The notes under the pieces: generated by a model
The model's input: only the letters and a program-made list of their open reading frames with translations
Told to the model about the DNA's origin: nothing
Databases searched by the model: none
Assembly (NCBI RefSeq): GCF_003675325.1
Contig: NZ_CP033073.1
Location: 4,030,001 to 4,094,000 of the forward strand
DNA from: Streptomyces dangxiongensis
GTDB taxonomy: Bacteria; Actinomycetota; Actinomycetes; Streptomycetales; Streptomycetaceae
Direction of reading: 5' to 3'
Length of the DNA stretch: 64,000 nucleotides
Translations under genes and position numbers: made by a program
In this document: positions 1 through 9,753 of the stretch, in pieces
Layout: each line of letters starts with the position of its first letter
How positions within the stretch are numbered: the stretch's first letter is position 1

Positions 1-1
1 C

Positions 2-3000
2 AAGGCGCAGGCCGCGTCCATCCGGCGGATCACCGGGGAGTACCGGCAGGCCACGCTGCGGACGCTGCGGATCGCGTTCCTCTCCTCGTTCGCGCTGGAG
101 CTGCTCGCCACGCTGTCCGTCGCGCTGGTCGCCGTCACGATCGGGATGCGGCTGGTCCACGGCGAGATGGATCTGTACGTCGGACTGGTGATCCTGGTGC
201 TGGCGCCCGAGGCGTATCTGCCGCTGCGGCAGGTGGGCGCGCAGTACCACGCGGCGGCGGAGGGGCTCGCCGCGGCGGAGGAGATCTTCACCGTGCTGGA
301 GACGCCGATGCCGGAGCCGGGTACCGGTGCGGTGCCCGCGGGTGCGGTGGCCTTCGACGGCGTCACCGTCCGCTATCCCGGGCGCTCCGCGGATGCCGTG
401 ACCGGTGTGTCCTTCACCGTGGAGCCCGGGGAGACCGTCGCTCTGGTCGGGCCGAGCGGAGTGGGCAAATCGACGCTGCTCAGCGTGCTGCTGGGGTTCG
501 TACGGCCCGATGAGGGGCGGGTGCGGATCGGGGGAGCCGATCTCACCGGGCTGGACGTGGCGGAGTGGCGGTCGCGGATCGCGTGGGTGCCGCAGCGACC
601 GCACCTGTACGCCGGGAGCATCGCGGAGAACGTACGGCTCGCCCGGCCCGGAGCGGACGACGACGCCGTACGGCGTGCGCTGCGGGACGCGGGGGCGTGG
701 GAGTTCGTGGCGGCGCTGCCCGACGGGGTGGACACCGTGCTCGGGGAGGACGGGGCAGGCTTGTCCGCGGGGCAGCGGCAGCGGCTGGCTCTGGCGCGGG
801 CGTTCCTCGCCGACCGGCCCGTGCTGTTGCTGGACGAGCCGACGGCCGCGCTGGACGGGGTGACGGAGCGGGAGGTCGTCGCTGCGGTGCGGAGGCTTGC
901 CGCGGGGCGGACCGTGTTGCTCGTCGTGCATCGGCCGGCGTTGTTGGAGCTGGCCGACCGGGTGGTACGGCTGGGTGGCGGCGAGCCGGTGACGTACCCG
1001 GCGGGCAGCCGGCCGACCAGGGGGCTCCGCCCCCTGGGACCCCGCCTTCGCCCACCCGCCACCCGACTCGGCGAACTGGAAGGCGAGCCCGAGGTGGCTG
1101 CTCCCGGCGGGCCGGTGGCTGCGCCGGTGGGAGCTGGGCTTGTCGGGCCGGTGGGGGCTGGACCAAGCGGGTCCGCTGGACTCGGCGGAGTCGCGGGTGG
1201 GCCGGTGGAGGCCGGTTCCCGCGAGCCCGTTGGCTTCGGTGGGTCGGTGGAGGCCGGTTCCGGTGCGCCCGTTGGCTTCGGTGGGCCGGTGGGGAACGGT
1301 TCCGGTGGGGCGCGGGGGGTTCTTCGGCAGGTGTTGCGGGGTGGTGGGGCCTGGCGGGGGCGGATGGGGCTTGCCTGGGGGCTCGGGAGTCTGGCCGTCG
1401 GGAGTGCCGTGGGGCTGATGGCGACCTCCGGGTGGCTCATCTCGCGGGCTTCGCAGCAGCCGCCGGTGCTGTACCTGATGGTGGCCGTGACCGCCACGCG
1501 GGCATTCGGGATCGGGCGGGCCGTGTTCCGGTACGCCGAGCGGCTCGTGTCGCACGACGCCGTCCTGCGGATGCTGGCCGACACCCGGGTCGCGGTGTAC
1601 CGGCGTCTCGAACGCCTCGCGCCCGCCGGACTGCGTACCGTGCGCCGCGGTGATCTGCTCACCCGGCTGGTCGCGGATGTGGACGCGTTCCAGGACTACT
1701 GGCTGCGCTGGCTGCTGCCCGCCGCGGTCGCCCTGACCGTCTCCGCGGCCTCCGTCGGCTTCACAGCCTGGCTGCTGCCCGAGGCCGGGGCAGCTCTCGC
1801 GGCGGGCCTGTTCGCGGCCGGCGTCGGTGTACCCCTGCTGACGGCACGCGTGGCCCGGCGGACCGAGCGGCGGCTGGCGCCCGCCCGGGGAGTCCTCGCG
1901 ACCCGCGTGACCGACCTCCTCACCGGCACCGCGGAGCTGACCGTCGCCGGCGCGCTGCCCAGCCGTACGGCCGCGGTCCGTCGCGCCGACGGCGCCCTCA
2001 CCCGGATCGCCGCGCGCGCCGCCACGGTCACCGGGCTCGGTGACGGGCTGACCGCGCTGGTCTCCGGGCTGACCGTCACGGCCACCGCGCTGCTCGGCGC
2101 CCAGGCGGTGGCGGCCGGCCGGCTCGGCGGCGTGGCGATGGCCGTGGTGGTCCTGACCCCGCTGGCCGCGTTCGAGGCCGTCCTCGGGCTGCCGCTCGCC
2201 GTGCGTCACCGGCAGCGGGTGCGGCGCAGCGCGGAGCGCGTGTACGAGGTCCTGGACGCCCCCGAGCCCGTACGGGAGCCCGAGCGGCCCCGGCAGGCGC
2301 CCGCCTCGCCGTTCCCGGTGATCGTCAAGGGGCTGACCGCACGGTACGCGGGACAGCGGCGGGAGGCGCTGAGCGGGCTGGACCTGACGCTGGAGCAGGG
2401 CCGCCGGGTCGCCGTGGTCGGCGCGTCCGGTGCCGGCAAGTCGACCCTCGCCCAGGTGCTGCTGCGGTTCCTCGACCCGGAGGCGGGCTCGTACACGCTG
2501 GCCGGTGTGGACGCGTACGCGCTGGCCGGTGACGACGTGCGGCGGCTCGTCGGGCTGTGCGCCCAGGACGCCCACCTCTTCGACAGCTCGGTACGCGAGA
2601 ACCTGCTGCTGGCCAGGAAGGACGCCACCGAGGCCGGACTGCGTGAGGCACTGGCCCGGGCCAGGCTGCTGGACTGGGTGGACTCGCTGCCCGACGGTCT
2701 GGACACGCTGGTGGGCGAGCACGGGGCACGGCTGTCCGGCGGGCAGCGGCAGCGGCTGGCGCTGGCCCGCGCGCTGCTGGCGGACTTCCCCGTCCTGGTG
2801 CTCGACGAGCCCGCCGAGCATCTGGACCTGCCGACGGCGGACGCGCTGACCGCCGATCTGCTGGCCGCCACGGAGGGCCGTACGACACTGCTGATCACCC
2901 ATCGGCTGGCGGGGCTCGACGCGGTGGACGAGGTGCTCGTGCTCGACGCGGGCCGGGTGGTACAGCGGGGGCCGTACGCGCGGCTGATCGCCGAGGACGG

Positions 3001-3085
3001 GCCGCTGCGGGAGCTGGCCCGGCGGGAGGCGGAGGCGGAGGCCCTGGTGGGAGCCCCGGCCGCCACGGTGGGAAGCCCCGGATAG
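2..3085 (+). CDS. cydCD: CydCD fused ABC transporter (5' end outside window)
   Basis: Heterodimeric-type ABC exporter fused into one chain, needed for assembly of cytochrome bd oxidase (thiol/heme export across the membrane). The reading frame is open from base 2, so the N-terminal transmembrane part lies upstream. The CydD half ends with an ATPase: Walker A GPSGVGKST near nt 450, signature LSAGQRQRL near nt 757, Walker B LLLDEP near 830. A glycine/valine/proline-rich linker of about 100 residues (nt 1010-1320) follows, then the CydC half with membrane helices (nt 1360-2200) and a second ATPase: GASGAGKST near 2427, LSGGQRQRL near 2730, LVLDEP near 2796. One-piece cydCD genes are usual in Streptomyces, normally next to cydAB. 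The repetitive linker is the only oddity. Confidence 0.95.
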   Translation, partial: KAQAASIRRITGEYRQATLRTLRIAFLSSFALELLATLSVALVAVTIGMRLVHGEMDLYVGLVILVLAPEAYLPLRQVGAQYHAAAEGLAAAEEIFTVLETPMPEPGTGAVPAGAVAFDGVTVRYPGRSADAVTGVSFTVEPGETVALVGPSGVGKSTLLSVLLGFVRPDEGRVRIGGADLTGLDVAEWRSRIAWVPQRPHLYAGSIAENVRLARPGADDDAVRRALRDAGAWEFVAALPDGVDTVLGEDGAGLSAGQRQRLALARAFLADRPVLLLDEPTAALDGVTEREVVAAVRRLAAGRTVLLVVHRPALLELADRVVRLGGGEPVTYPAGSRPTRGLRPLGPRLRPPATRLGELEGEPEVAAPGGPVAAPVGAGLVGPVGAGPSGSAGLGGVAGGPVEAGSREPVGFGGSVEAGSGAPVGFGGPVGNGSGGARGVLRQVLRGGGAWRGRMGLAWGLGSLAVGSAVGLMATSGWLISRASQQPPVLYLMVAVTATRAFGIGRAVFRYAERLVSHDAVLRMLADTRVAVYRRLERLAPAGLRTVRRGDLLTRLVADVDAFQDYWLRWLLPAAVALTVSAASVGFTAWLLPEAGAALAAGLFAAGVGVPLLTARVARRTERRLAPARGVLATRVTDLLTGTAELTVAGALPSRTAAVRRADGALTRIAARAATVTGLGDGLTALVSGLTVTATALLGAQAVAAGRLGGVAMAVVVLTPLAAFEAVLGLPLAVRHRQRVRRSAERVYEVLDAPEPVREPERPRQAPASPFPVIVKGLTARYAGQRREALSGLDLTLEQGRRVAVVGASGAGKSTLAQVLLRFLDPEAGSYTLAGVDAYALAGDDVRRLVGLCAQDAHLFDSSVRENLLLARKDATEAGLREALARARLLDWVDSLPDGLDTLVGEHGARLSGGQRQRLALARALLADFPVLVLDEPAEHLDLPTADALTADLLAATEGRTTLLITHRLAGLDAVDEVLVLDAGRVVQRGPYARLIAEDGPLRELARREAEAEALVGAPAATVGSPG

Positions 3086-3218
3086 GCGGCCGGGGAGCCG
3101 GGAGCGAGAGCCGGGAGCCGGGCCCGGGGATCGGGAGCCGGGCTCGAGGATCGGGAGTCGGGCTCGGGGATCTGGAGCGGGCTTGAGGACCCGAGTCCGG
3201 GATCCGGCTCGGGGGGCG
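3086..3218. repeat. Degenerate GC-rich tandem repeats between convergent genes
   Basis: The gap between the cydCD stop and the convergent HAD gene consists of imperfect copies of a roughly 20-bp unit of the type GGATCGGGAGCCGGGCTCG, repeated about five times with drift. No open frame or promoter is apparent. It may act as a bidirectional terminator or be simple slippage-derived DNA. Confidence 0.5.
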
Positions 3219-4109
3219 TTACACGGTGTGGTTCGTGAGCAGGTCCTCGATCACCACCGCGACCCCGTCGTCGTTGTTGGCGACGGTGCGGCCCGATGCG
3301 GCGGCGATGACGTCCGGGTGGGCGTTGCCCATCGCGTACGACCGGCCGGCCCAGGTGAGCATCTCGACGTCGTTGGGCATGTCCCCGAAGGCCACGACCT
3401 CCTCGTGCGAGATGCCGCGCTCGGCGCAGCACAGGGCGAGGGTGCTGGCCTTGGAGACGTCGGGGCCGCTGAGTTCCAGCAGGGCGCTGGGGCTGGAGCG
3501 GGTGACGTTGGCGTGGTCGCCGACGGCGAGGCGGGCCAGGGTGAGGAAGGCGTCGGGGTCGAGCGACGGGTGGTAGGCGAGGATCTTCAGGACGGGCTGG
3601 TCGGCGTCCGGGCCCTCGGGCGCGAGCAGCTCCTCGGCGGGCCGGAGGTTGTCGGGGATCTCCATATGCAGCTTGGGATAGTCCGGCTCCTGGTGGAAGC
3701 CGTACGTCTGCTCCACCGCGAACACCGTGCCGGGTGCCGCCTCGCGCAGCAGCCGTACGGCGGTCAGGGCGTTCTCCCGGAGCAGCTCGCGTACCTTGAC
3801 GAACCGGTGGGCGCCGGGGCCGCCGTGCAGGTCGACCACGGCGGCGCCGTTGCCGCAGATCGCCAGGCCGTGGCCGTGGACGTGGTCGCTGACCACGTTC
3901 ATCCAGCGGGCCGGCCGGCCGGTGACGAAGAAGACCTCGATGCCGGCCGCCTCGGCGGCGGCCAGCGCGGCGACGGTCCGCGGGGAGACCGACTTGTCGT
4001 CGCGCAGCAGGGTGCCGTCGAGGTCGGTGGCGATCAACCGCGGCCGGATGGCGGCGGACGGGGTCCCGGGCTGTCTGGTCGCTGAGGTCACCCGGTCATT
4101 CTCGCGCAT
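3219..4109 (-). CDS. Cof-type HAD superfamily hydrolase
   Basis: Predicted cytosolic phosphatase of the Cof/YbiV group, probably acting on sugar phosphates or flavin/nucleotide phosphates; the substrate cannot be read from sequence. The 296-residue product has HAD motif I DLDGTLL near residue 29, motif II threonine in VTGRPAR, and motif [11 protein letters not shown] near residue 243, with the cap domain between. I chose the ATG at 4109 because the motif begins about 25 residues later; the frame stays open a further 25 codons upstream with no family-like sequence. It is convergent with cydCD. A close paralogue lies at 12456-13253. Confidence 0.88.
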   Translation of the reverse strand: MRENDRVTSATRQPGTPSAAIRPRLIATDLDGTLLRDDKSVSPRTVAALAAAEAAGIEVFFVTGRPARWMNVVSDHVHGHGLAICGNGAAVVDLHGGPGAHRFVKVRELLRENALTAVRLLREAAPGTVFAVEQTYGFHQEPDYPKLHMEIPDNLRPAEELLAPEGPDADQPVLKILAYHPSLDPDAFLTLARLAVGDHANVTRSSPSALLELSGPDVSKASTLALCCAERGISHEEVVAFGDMPNDVEMLTWAGRSYAMGNAHPDVIAAASGRTVANNDDGVAVVIEDLLTNHTV

Positions 4110-4245
4110 ATGCCTGCACGGTCGTGCGGAAGTGCGCACAGATGAGACGCAGATGACGCTCGGCGGGCCGACGCGGGCCGACACGGGCCGACGCCGCCCG
4201 CGGCAGGACGGCGGGTGGGGCCGGTTCGCCCGGCCCCCGCGTGGC

Positions 4246-5148
4246 TCAGGCCAGCCGGGCCGGGGCCTCGGTGGCGATCCGCTCGAAGACCTTCTCGTCC
4301 GCGGCGAAGTCGGAGTCCGGGACGGGCCAGTGGATCACGATCTCGGTGAAGCCCAGCGCCTGGTGGCGGCCCGCGAAGTCCACGAAGGCGTCCAGGGACC
4401 CGAGCGGCCGGCCGCGGTCCGGGGTGAAGCCGGTCAGCAGGACCTTGTCCAGCCCGGCCACGTCCCGTCCGGCGGCCTCGCACGCCTCGGACAGCTTGCC
4501 GATCTGTCCGCGCAGCGCTTCGACGGACTGCTCGGGGGAGCCGGTCTCGTACAGCTTCGGGTCGCCGGTGGTCACCCAGGCCTGGCCGTACCGGGCGGCG
4601 AGCGCGAGGCCGCGGGGGCCGGTGGCCGCCACCGCGAACGGCAGCCGGGGGCGCTGCACACAGCCGGGGATGTTCCGCGCCTCGTGCGCCGAGTAGAACC
4701 GGCCCTCGTGCGACACGGTGTCCTCGGTGAGCAGGCGGTCGAGGAGGGGCACGAACTCGGCGAACCGGTCGGCGCGCTCCCGCGGGCTCCAGGACTCCTG
4801 GCCGAGGGCGGTCGCGTCGAAGCCGGTGCCGCCGGCGCCGATGCCCAGGGTGACCCGGCCGCCGGAGATGTCGTCGAGGGTGACGAGTTCCTTGGCCAGC
4901 GTGACCGGGTGCCGGAAGTTCGGCGAGGTGACGAGCGTGCCCAGGCGCAGTCGGTCGGTGGCCGCCGCGGCCGCGGTCAGCGTCGGGATCGCGCCGAACC
5001 AAGGCCCGTCACGGAAGGTGCGCCAGGACAGGTGGTCGTACGTGTACGCCGTGTGGAAGCCGAGCTGTTCGGCCCGCTCCCAGGACGCACGGCTGCCTTC
5101 GCTCCAGCGGCGGTACGGCAGGATCACGGTGCTCAGACGCAGACTCAT
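4246..5148 (-). CDS. LLM-class (F420-type) oxidoreductase
   Basis: A 300-residue luciferase-like (beta/alpha)8-barrel protein, likely an F420H2- or FMN-dependent oxidoreductase. Family features: an N-terminal region with ERAEQLGF and YTYDHLSW, then [16 protein letters not shown], and [20 protein letters not shown], the usual cofactor-binding stretch. The start ATG at 5148 is well placed for the family; the frame stays open far upstream through the next gene, but that extension is an Arg/Pro-rich shadow. Substrate unknown. It is downstream of kptA on the same strand (35 bp gap), so the two may be cotranscribed, though no functional link is evident. Confidence 0.88.
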   Translation of the reverse strand: MSLRLSTVILPYRRWSEGSRASWERAEQLGFHTAYTYDHLSWRTFRDGPWFGAIPTLTAAAAATDRLRLGTLVTSPNFRHPVTLAKELVTLDDISGGRVTLGIGAGGTGFDATALGQESWSPRERADRFAEFVPLLDRLLTEDTVSHEGRFYSAHEARNIPGCVQRPRLPFAVAATGPRGLALAARYGQAWVTTGDPKLYETGSPEQSVEALRGQIGKLSEACEAAGRDVAGLDKVLLTGFTPDRGRPLGSLDAFVDFAGRHQALGFTEIVIHWPVPDSDFAADEKVFERIATEAPARLA

Positions 5149-5183
5149 GGGTTCGAGAGTAAGCGCCCGGCGCGGGCCGGTGC

Positions 5184-5732
5184 TCAGCGCGGGCCCGGAA
5201 AGCGCAGGTAGCGCGGGGGTACGGCCGCCGTCAGCCAGACTCCGTTGGCGCTGACGCGGAAGACGTGTCCGTCGCGGTGCATGGCGCCGGAGTCGACGCT
5301 GAGCACTACGGGACGGCCCCGGCGGGCGCCGACCCGGGTGGCCGTCTCCCGGTCGGCGGAGAGGTGGACGTCGTGCCGGCCCATGGCCCTGAGGCCCTCC
5401 GCGCGGATCGCGTCCAGGCTGCCGGCCACCGTACCGTGGTAGAGGTACGGCGGTGGAGTGGCCGGGGGCAGACCGAGGTCGACCTCGATGCTGTGCCCCT
5501 GGCGGGCGCGGATCCTGTCGCCGTCCGTCACGAAGCGCTGCTTGTCGTTCGTGGCGACGACATGGTCCAGTTCCTCGCGCGTGAACCGGAATCCGTGCGC
5601 GGTGGCCGCGGCGATCAGGGTGTCGATCTTCACCCAGCCGCCCGGGTCCGGCGTGATCCCGATGCGCTCGGGCTGGTGGCGCAGGTGTCTGGAGAGGTAC
5701 TTGGACACCTTCACGGTGCGTCGTTCGTCCAT
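5184..5732 (-). CDS. kptA: RNA 2'-phosphotransferase, KptA/Tpt1 family
   Basis: A 182-residue KptA homologue. The family transfers a 2'-phosphate from RNA (or a 5'-phosphate of nucleic acid) to NAD+, giving ADP-ribose 1'',2''-cyclic phosphate. Visible family features are the N-terminal winged-helix part with [13 protein letters not shown] near residue 10 (the H and R of the R-H-R-R tetrad region), GWVKIDTLI, then the ADP-ribosyltransferase half with [19 protein letters not shown] near residue 96, HVHLS-like [11 protein letters not shown] and a C-terminal [13 protein letters not shown]. The bacterial role is obscure because tRNA splicing of the yeast type is absent. DnaA-box-like 9-mers lie in its upstream region. 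Confidence 0.92.
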   Translation of the reverse strand: MDERRTVKVSKYLSRHLRHQPERIGITPDPGGWVKIDTLIAAATAHGFRFTREELDHVVATNDKQRFVTDGDRIRARQGHSIEVDLGLPPATPPPYLYHGTVAGSLDAIRAEGLRAMGRHDVHLSADRETATRVGARRGRPVVLSVDSGAMHRDGHVFRVSANGVWLTAAVPPRYLRFPGPR

Positions 5733-5789
5733 GGGGCCAGCGTGCGGGAGAGACGCGGATCACGCAGGTTTTTTTCTTCGCGGGTTTGG

Positions 5790-5840
5790 TCCACAACCAA
5801 GTGGGGTTATCCACAGGGGAATTGGCGAAGGTGTGGACAA
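5790..5840. promoter_or_regulatory. Two DnaA-box-like 9-mers upstream of kptA
   Basis: TTATCCACA on the + strand at 5807-5815 and TGTGGACAA (reverse of TTGTCCACA, the Streptomyces DnaA consensus) at 5832-5840, with a weaker GGTCCACA just before at about 5788-5795. All lie in the gap between kptA and the EphD-like gene. This could be a DnaA-binding or titration site, or affect kptA transcription. Confidence 0.45.
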
Positions 5841-5934
5841 CTGGTGCCCCGTTCAGGCGGTTTCGCGAACATCTTCACCGCGGCGGATGGTGTGGGGTGG
5901 CGTGTGCGGGCGCTCGCCCGCACCCAGCCCCGGC

Positions 5935-7689
5935 TCATAGTCTCGGTTCCACCCGGGCGATCCTGCGCAGCGTGCCCGGCAGGAAGCGGGACAGCAGGTG
6001 GGCGGCCCGGGCTTCCGGGGTCACCGGGGCCACCGCCCTGTTGTGCGCCACCGCGTCCAGGATGGCGTTGGCGACCTTCTCCGGTGGGTAGTTGCGCAGG
6101 CCGTACAGGCGGGCGGACCGCTGCCGGCGGCGCCGCTGCTCGGCCTCGTCGACGCCGGTGAAGCGGGCCGTGGAGGTGATGCTCGTGTTGACGAAGCCGG
6201 GGCAGACCGCCGTGACGCCGATGTCCTGGGAGGCCAGTTCGGCGCGCAGACACTCGGAGAGCATCAGCACCGCCGCCTTGGAGGTGCTGTAGGCCGGCAG
6301 GGCGCGGGAGGGCTGGTACGCCGCGGCGGAGGCGATGTTGACGATGTGGCCGCCCTGGCCGCGCTCGACCATGCGCGCGCCGAACAGCCGGCAACCGTGG
6401 ATCACCCCCCACAGGTTGACGTCCAGGACCTTGCGCCAGTCGTCGGCCGTCGTGGCGAAGAAGGAGCCCGACAGGCCGATGCCCGCGTTGTTGACCAGCA
6501 CGTCCGGTACGCCGTACTCGCGGTGGACCCTCTCGGCGAGCTTCTCCATGCTCTGCTCGTCGGAGACGTCCACGGGCTCGGCCCAGGCGTCGGTCGCACC
6601 GGCCAGCCGGGACAGTTCGGCGGTGCGGGTCGCGGCGTCGGCGTCCCGGTCGACGGCGATCACGCGCGCGCCGGCCTCCGCGAAGGCGAACGCCGTCGCC
6701 CGGCCGATGCCGCTGCCGGCGCCGGTGATCAGCACCAACTGCCCGGCGAAGCGGTCGGCGTGGCGGCCGGTGGCCTCCGGGGCGGGACGGCCCTCCTCCA
6801 CGGACGTGACGAACCCGTCGATCCAGGCCGAGACCTGGTCGGGCCGGGTACGCGGGACCCAGTGCCCGGCCGGGAGCGTGCGGCGGGTCAGTTGTGGCAC
6901 CCACCGGTCCAGGTCGTCGTAGAGCCGCTCGGAGAGGAACGCGTCGCCCTGGGGGGTGATGAGCTGCACGGGCACGTGTGCGTACGCGTCCGGGCGCGGC
7001 CTGCGCATCCGTGCGCGGATGTTGTCCCGGTACAGCCAGGCGCCGTGCGCGGCGTCGGTGGGCAGGGAGGCGGTGGGGTAGTCGCCGTCGGAGATCCGCT
7101 CGGCCCGCTCCAGGATCTTCGGCCAGCGCCTGCCGAGCGGGCCGCGCCAGGCCAGTTCCGGCAGGACCGGGGTGTGCAGCAGGTAGACGTACCAGGACCG
7201 GGCGCCCTGGCCGAGGAGCTGGCCGGCCCGGCGGGGCGTCGGACGCCTCACGCGCGCGTCGATCCAGTGCCCGAAGTGGTCGAGGGAGGGCCCGGAGATC
7301 GAGGTGAAGGAGGCGATCCGGCCCTTGGTGCGGGCGACCGTGACGAACTCCCAGGACTGCACCGAGCCCCAGTCGTGCCCGACGAGATGCACCGGCCGGT
7401 CCGGGCTGACCGCGTCCACGACGGCGAGGAAGTCGTCCGTGAGCTTGGTGAGCGTGAAGCCTCCGCGCAGCGGCCGGGGCGCCGTCGAGCGGCCGTGGCC
7501 CCGGACGTCGTACAGGACCACGTGGAAGCGGTCGGCGAGCCGGTCCGCGACCTGCGACCAGACCTCCTTGCTGTCCGGGTAGCCGTGCAGCAGGACGACC
7601 GTCGGCCGCTCGGGGTCGCCCAGCTCGGCCACGCACAGCTCGACCCCGCCGGTCCGCACCCAGCGCTCACGCGCGTCTTTCCGTGTCAC
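5935..7689 (-). CDS. EphD-like fusion: alpha/beta hydrolase + short-chain dehydrogenase
   Basis: A 584-residue two-domain protein. Residues about 10-290 are an alpha/beta hydrolase of the epoxide-hydrolase type: oxyanion HGYPDSKEVW near 35, nucleophile elbow GHDWGSVQSWEF near 108 with Asp as nucleophile, and a late His in AGHWVPR near 275. Residues about 315-560 are a classical SDR: TGAGSGIGRA cofactor motif near 320, NNAGIG near 395, catalytic Ser in IASAAAYQPSRALPAYSTSK with Y-x-x-x-K. The architecture is that of mycobacterial EphD, implicated in lipid/mycolate metabolism; the Streptomyces substrate is unknown. The GTG start at 7689 overlaps the preceding M24 stop by 4 bp (GTGA), so translation is probably coupled. 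Confidence 0.9.
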   Translation of the reverse strand: MTRKDARERWVRTGGVELCVAELGDPERPTVVLLHGYPDSKEVWSQVADRLADRFHVVLYDVRGHGRSTAPRPLRGGFTLTKLTDDFLAVVDAVSPDRPVHLVGHDWGSVQSWEFVTVARTKGRIASFTSISGPSLDHFGHWIDARVRRPTPRRAGQLLGQGARSWYVYLLHTPVLPELAWRGPLGRRWPKILERAERISDGDYPTASLPTDAAHGAWLYRDNIRARMRRPRPDAYAHVPVQLITPQGDAFLSERLYDDLDRWVPQLTRRTLPAGHWVPRTRPDQVSAWIDGFVTSVEEGRPAPEATGRHADRFAGQLVLITGAGSGIGRATAFAFAEAGARVIAVDRDADAATRTAELSRLAGATDAWAEPVDVSDEQSMEKLAERVHREYGVPDVLVNNAGIGLSGSFFATTADDWRKVLDVNLWGVIHGCRLFGARMVERGQGGHIVNIASAAAYQPSRALPAYSTSKAAVLMLSECLRAELASQDIGVTAVCPGFVNTSITSTARFTGVDEAEQRRRRQRSARLYGLRNYPPEKVANAILDAVAHNRAVAPVTPEARAAHLLSRFLPGTLRRIARVEPRL

Positions 7690-8528
7690 TTCTCCTCCGC
7701 CCAGCGCCGCAGGTGCGGCAGGTCGTCATCCAGCCAGAAGGCGCTCTCCCCGGGGTCCCGTGAGTCGGTCACCACCAGGATCTCCTCGAACTTGGCCCCC
7801 GTGCCGCGGAAGCCGAGGTGGGGTTCGACCGCCCACAGACCCGGCCGCGGCGGGTGGTCCGAGAAGCGGTACGGCGACCACAGCGGCGACCAGCCCTCGC
7901 GGTGGCCGTGCAGCGCGTCGGCGGCCAGACCCTTGAGGGACTGCGTGCCGAACCCGAACAGGTGCGGCGACCAGCGGCGCTGCCTCACCCGGTCCACCTT
8001 GTGGGCGATCACCCCGAAGGGATACGCCCGGTGCCGGTTGGCATAGCCCTGGCGGATCATGAGGCGGTCCACGTCCTCGTAGATCTCCCGCAGCGGGCGC
8101 CGCTCGCGCACCTCGCGCAGGATCAGCTCGCGGTGCGCTTCCAGATCGGCCATCAACCGGTTGTGCACGGGGTTCACGCCCAGCGAGCCCGAGTAGCCGA
8201 TGTCCGCCGTGTACCCCTCGTACACCGGGGCCATGTCCAGGATGAACGGCATCCCGGGCTCCAGCGCGCGGCCGGTCGGGAAGAACTGGAGCGGGACGCG
8301 GAAGCCCGTGAACGCCGTGCGGTCCCCGAACCAGGCGAAGGGGAGGTGGAACCAGTCCCGCACCCCGCGCTCACGCAGCCACTCGCGCTGCATCCGGGCC
8401 GCCTCGCGTTCGGTCACACCGGGTTCGAGACGGGCGGCGACCGCCTCGGCGCACTCGTAGGCGAGGCGCTGCACCCTTCTGAAGCCCCGTAGTTCCACGG
8501 AGAGTCCGCTGCTCACTGCCGTCGTCAT
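7686..8528 (-). CDS. M24 family metallopeptidase
   Basis: A 280-residue pita-bread-fold peptidase (aminopeptidase P/methionine aminopeptidase clan). All five metal ligands can be placed: two Asp in ILDMAPVYEGYTADIGYS (near 98 and 109), His in GVIAHKVD, Glu in WAVEPHLGF and Glu in KFEEILVVT. I prefer the ATG at 8528 (MTTAVSSG) over one 66 bp upstream, because the extra residues are Gly/Arg-rich with no family similarity. It is the promoter-proximal gene of a two-gene operon with the EphD-like fusion (4-bp overlap). Substrate unknown. Confidence 0.87.
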   Translation of the reverse strand: MTTAVSSGLSVELRGFRRVQRLAYECAEAVAARLEPGVTEREAARMQREWLRERGVRDWFHLPFAWFGDRTAFTGFRVPLQFFPTGRALEPGMPFILDMAPVYEGYTADIGYSGSLGVNPVHNRLMADLEAHRELILREVRERRPLREIYEDVDRLMIRQGYANRHRAYPFGVIAHKVDRVRQRRWSPHLFGFGTQSLKGLAADALHGHREGWSPLWSPYRFSDHPPRPGLWAVEPHLGFRGTGAKFEEILVVTDSRDPGESAFWLDDDLPHLRRWAEEK

Positions 8529-8587
8529 GCCGCCCCGTCCCGTCGTCCCGGCGACTCGTCCCGTCGACCGCGGTACGCGTCCGTAAC

Positions 8588-8616
8588 TTGACACTGGTGA
8601 ATGTGACAGTTGTTAG
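8588..8616 (+). promoter_or_regulatory. Candidate sigma-70-type promoter for the ABC operon
   Basis: TTGACA at 8588-8593 and TGTTAG at 8611-8616 with 17-bp spacing, on the + strand between the divergent M24 gene and the ABC operon. This is a good match to the vegetative HrdB -35 and a fair -10. It would leave a leader of about 165 nt before the first start codon. Confidence 0.5.
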
Positions 8617-8787
8617 AGGAGGCGTCAATAGGGAAGATCCCGGACTGTGGACGACCGCCGCGGGGCCGTCCGGGACCACCCCTGGACAGGCCTCCCTCAG
8701 GGGCCCGTCCTACCTGGGTCTGACGTGGAACGGCTCTGAGGTCTGACGACCGGCGTGGTCCGGGTCACTACTGTCAGGGGCGTGACT

Positions 8788-9753
8788 GTGATCGCGACCG
8801 AAAGCCTGAGCAAGCGGTTCCCCCGGGTGACCGCGCTCGACCGGCTGTCCGTGGACATCGGACCCGGTGTGACCGGGCTCGTCGGGGCCAACGGCGCCGG
8901 CAAGTCCACCCTGATCAAGATCCTGCTGGGTCTGTCCCCCGCCACGGAGGGCCGCGCCGAGGTGCTCGGCCTCGACGTCGCCACCGAGGGCGCCGCCATC
9001 CGCGAGCGCGTCGGGTACATGCCGGAGCACGACTGCCTGCCGCCGGACGTCTCGGCCACCGAGTTCGTCGTGCACATGGCCCGCATGTCCGGCCTGCCGC
9101 CCACCGCGGCCCGCGAACGCACCGCCGACACCCTGCGCCACGTCGGCCTGTACGAGGAGCGGTACCGCCCGATCGGCGGCTACTCGACCGGCATGAAGCA
9201 GCGGGTGAAGCTCGCCCAGGCGCTGGTGCACGATCCGCGGCTGGTCTTCCTGGACGAGCCGACCAACGGCCTGGACCCGGTCGGCCGCGACGAGATGCTC
9301 GGCCTGATCCGCCGCATCCACACCGACTTCGGCATCTCCGTCCTGGTCACCTCCCACCTGCTGGGCGAGCTGGAACGCACCTGCGACCACGTCGTCGTCG
9401 TAGACGGCGGCAAGCTCCTGCGCTCCAGCTCCACCACCGACTTCACCCAGACCACGACCACCCTCGCCATCGAGGTCACCGACAGCGACAGCCACCCCGA
9501 CGGCACCCGCGCGGTCCGCGAGGCGCTCCACGCGCGCGGGGTCGACACGCACGCCGAGGCGGGCGGCCTGCCCGGCGCCGGACACATCCTGCTGCTGACC
9601 GCCGCGGGCGAGGAGACGTACGACCTCGTCCGTGACGTGGTCGCGGACCTCGGGCTCGGCCTGGTGCGCATGGAACAGCGCCGGCACCACATCTCCGAGG
9701 TGTTCACCAGCGGCGACGAACAGCGGAAGGAGGCCGTCGGCCATGGCGGTTGA
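8788..9753 (+). CDS. ABC transporter ATP-binding protein (ABC-2 exporter, first ATPase)
   Basis: A 321-residue nucleotide-binding subunit. Walker A is GANGAGKST near residue 34, signature YSTGMKQRVKLAQAL, Walker B LVFLDEPTNGLDP, and an H-loop His in VTSHLLGELE; a C-terminal domain of about 100 residues follows. I chose the GTG at 8788 because an AGGGG at 8776-8780 lies 7 nt before it; GTG codons at 8782 and 8755 are alternatives. First gene of a four-gene operon (ATPase, permease, ATPase, permease) with overlapping junctions. Such pairs usually export drugs, peptides or lipids; nothing in the sequence fixes the substrate. Confidence 0.9.
   Translation: MIATESLSKRFPRVTALDRLSVDIGPGVTGLVGANGAGKSTLIKILLGLSPATEGRAEVLGLDVATEGAAIRERVGYMPEHDCLPPDVSATEFVVHMARMSGLPPTAARERTADTLRHVGLYEERYRPIGGYSTGMKQRVKLAQALVHDPRLVFLDEPTNGLDPVGRDEMLGLIRRIHTDFGISVLVTSHLLGELERTCDHVVVVDGGKLLRSSSTTDFTQTTTTLAIEVTDSDSHPDGTRAVREALHARGVDTHAEAGGLPGAGHILLLTAAGEETYDLVRDVVADLGLGLVRMEQRRHHISEVFTSGDEQRKEAVGHGG

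Noticed and set aside
4246..5814. 522-codon version of the LLM oxidoreductase
   Set aside because: The N-terminal 220 codons overlap kptA in another frame and are Arg/Pro/His-rich; the family start is at 5148.
5998..8046. 682-codon open frame on the + strand
   Set aside because: Antisense to the EphD-like and M24 genes, whose motifs are clear; no similarity in the antisense product.
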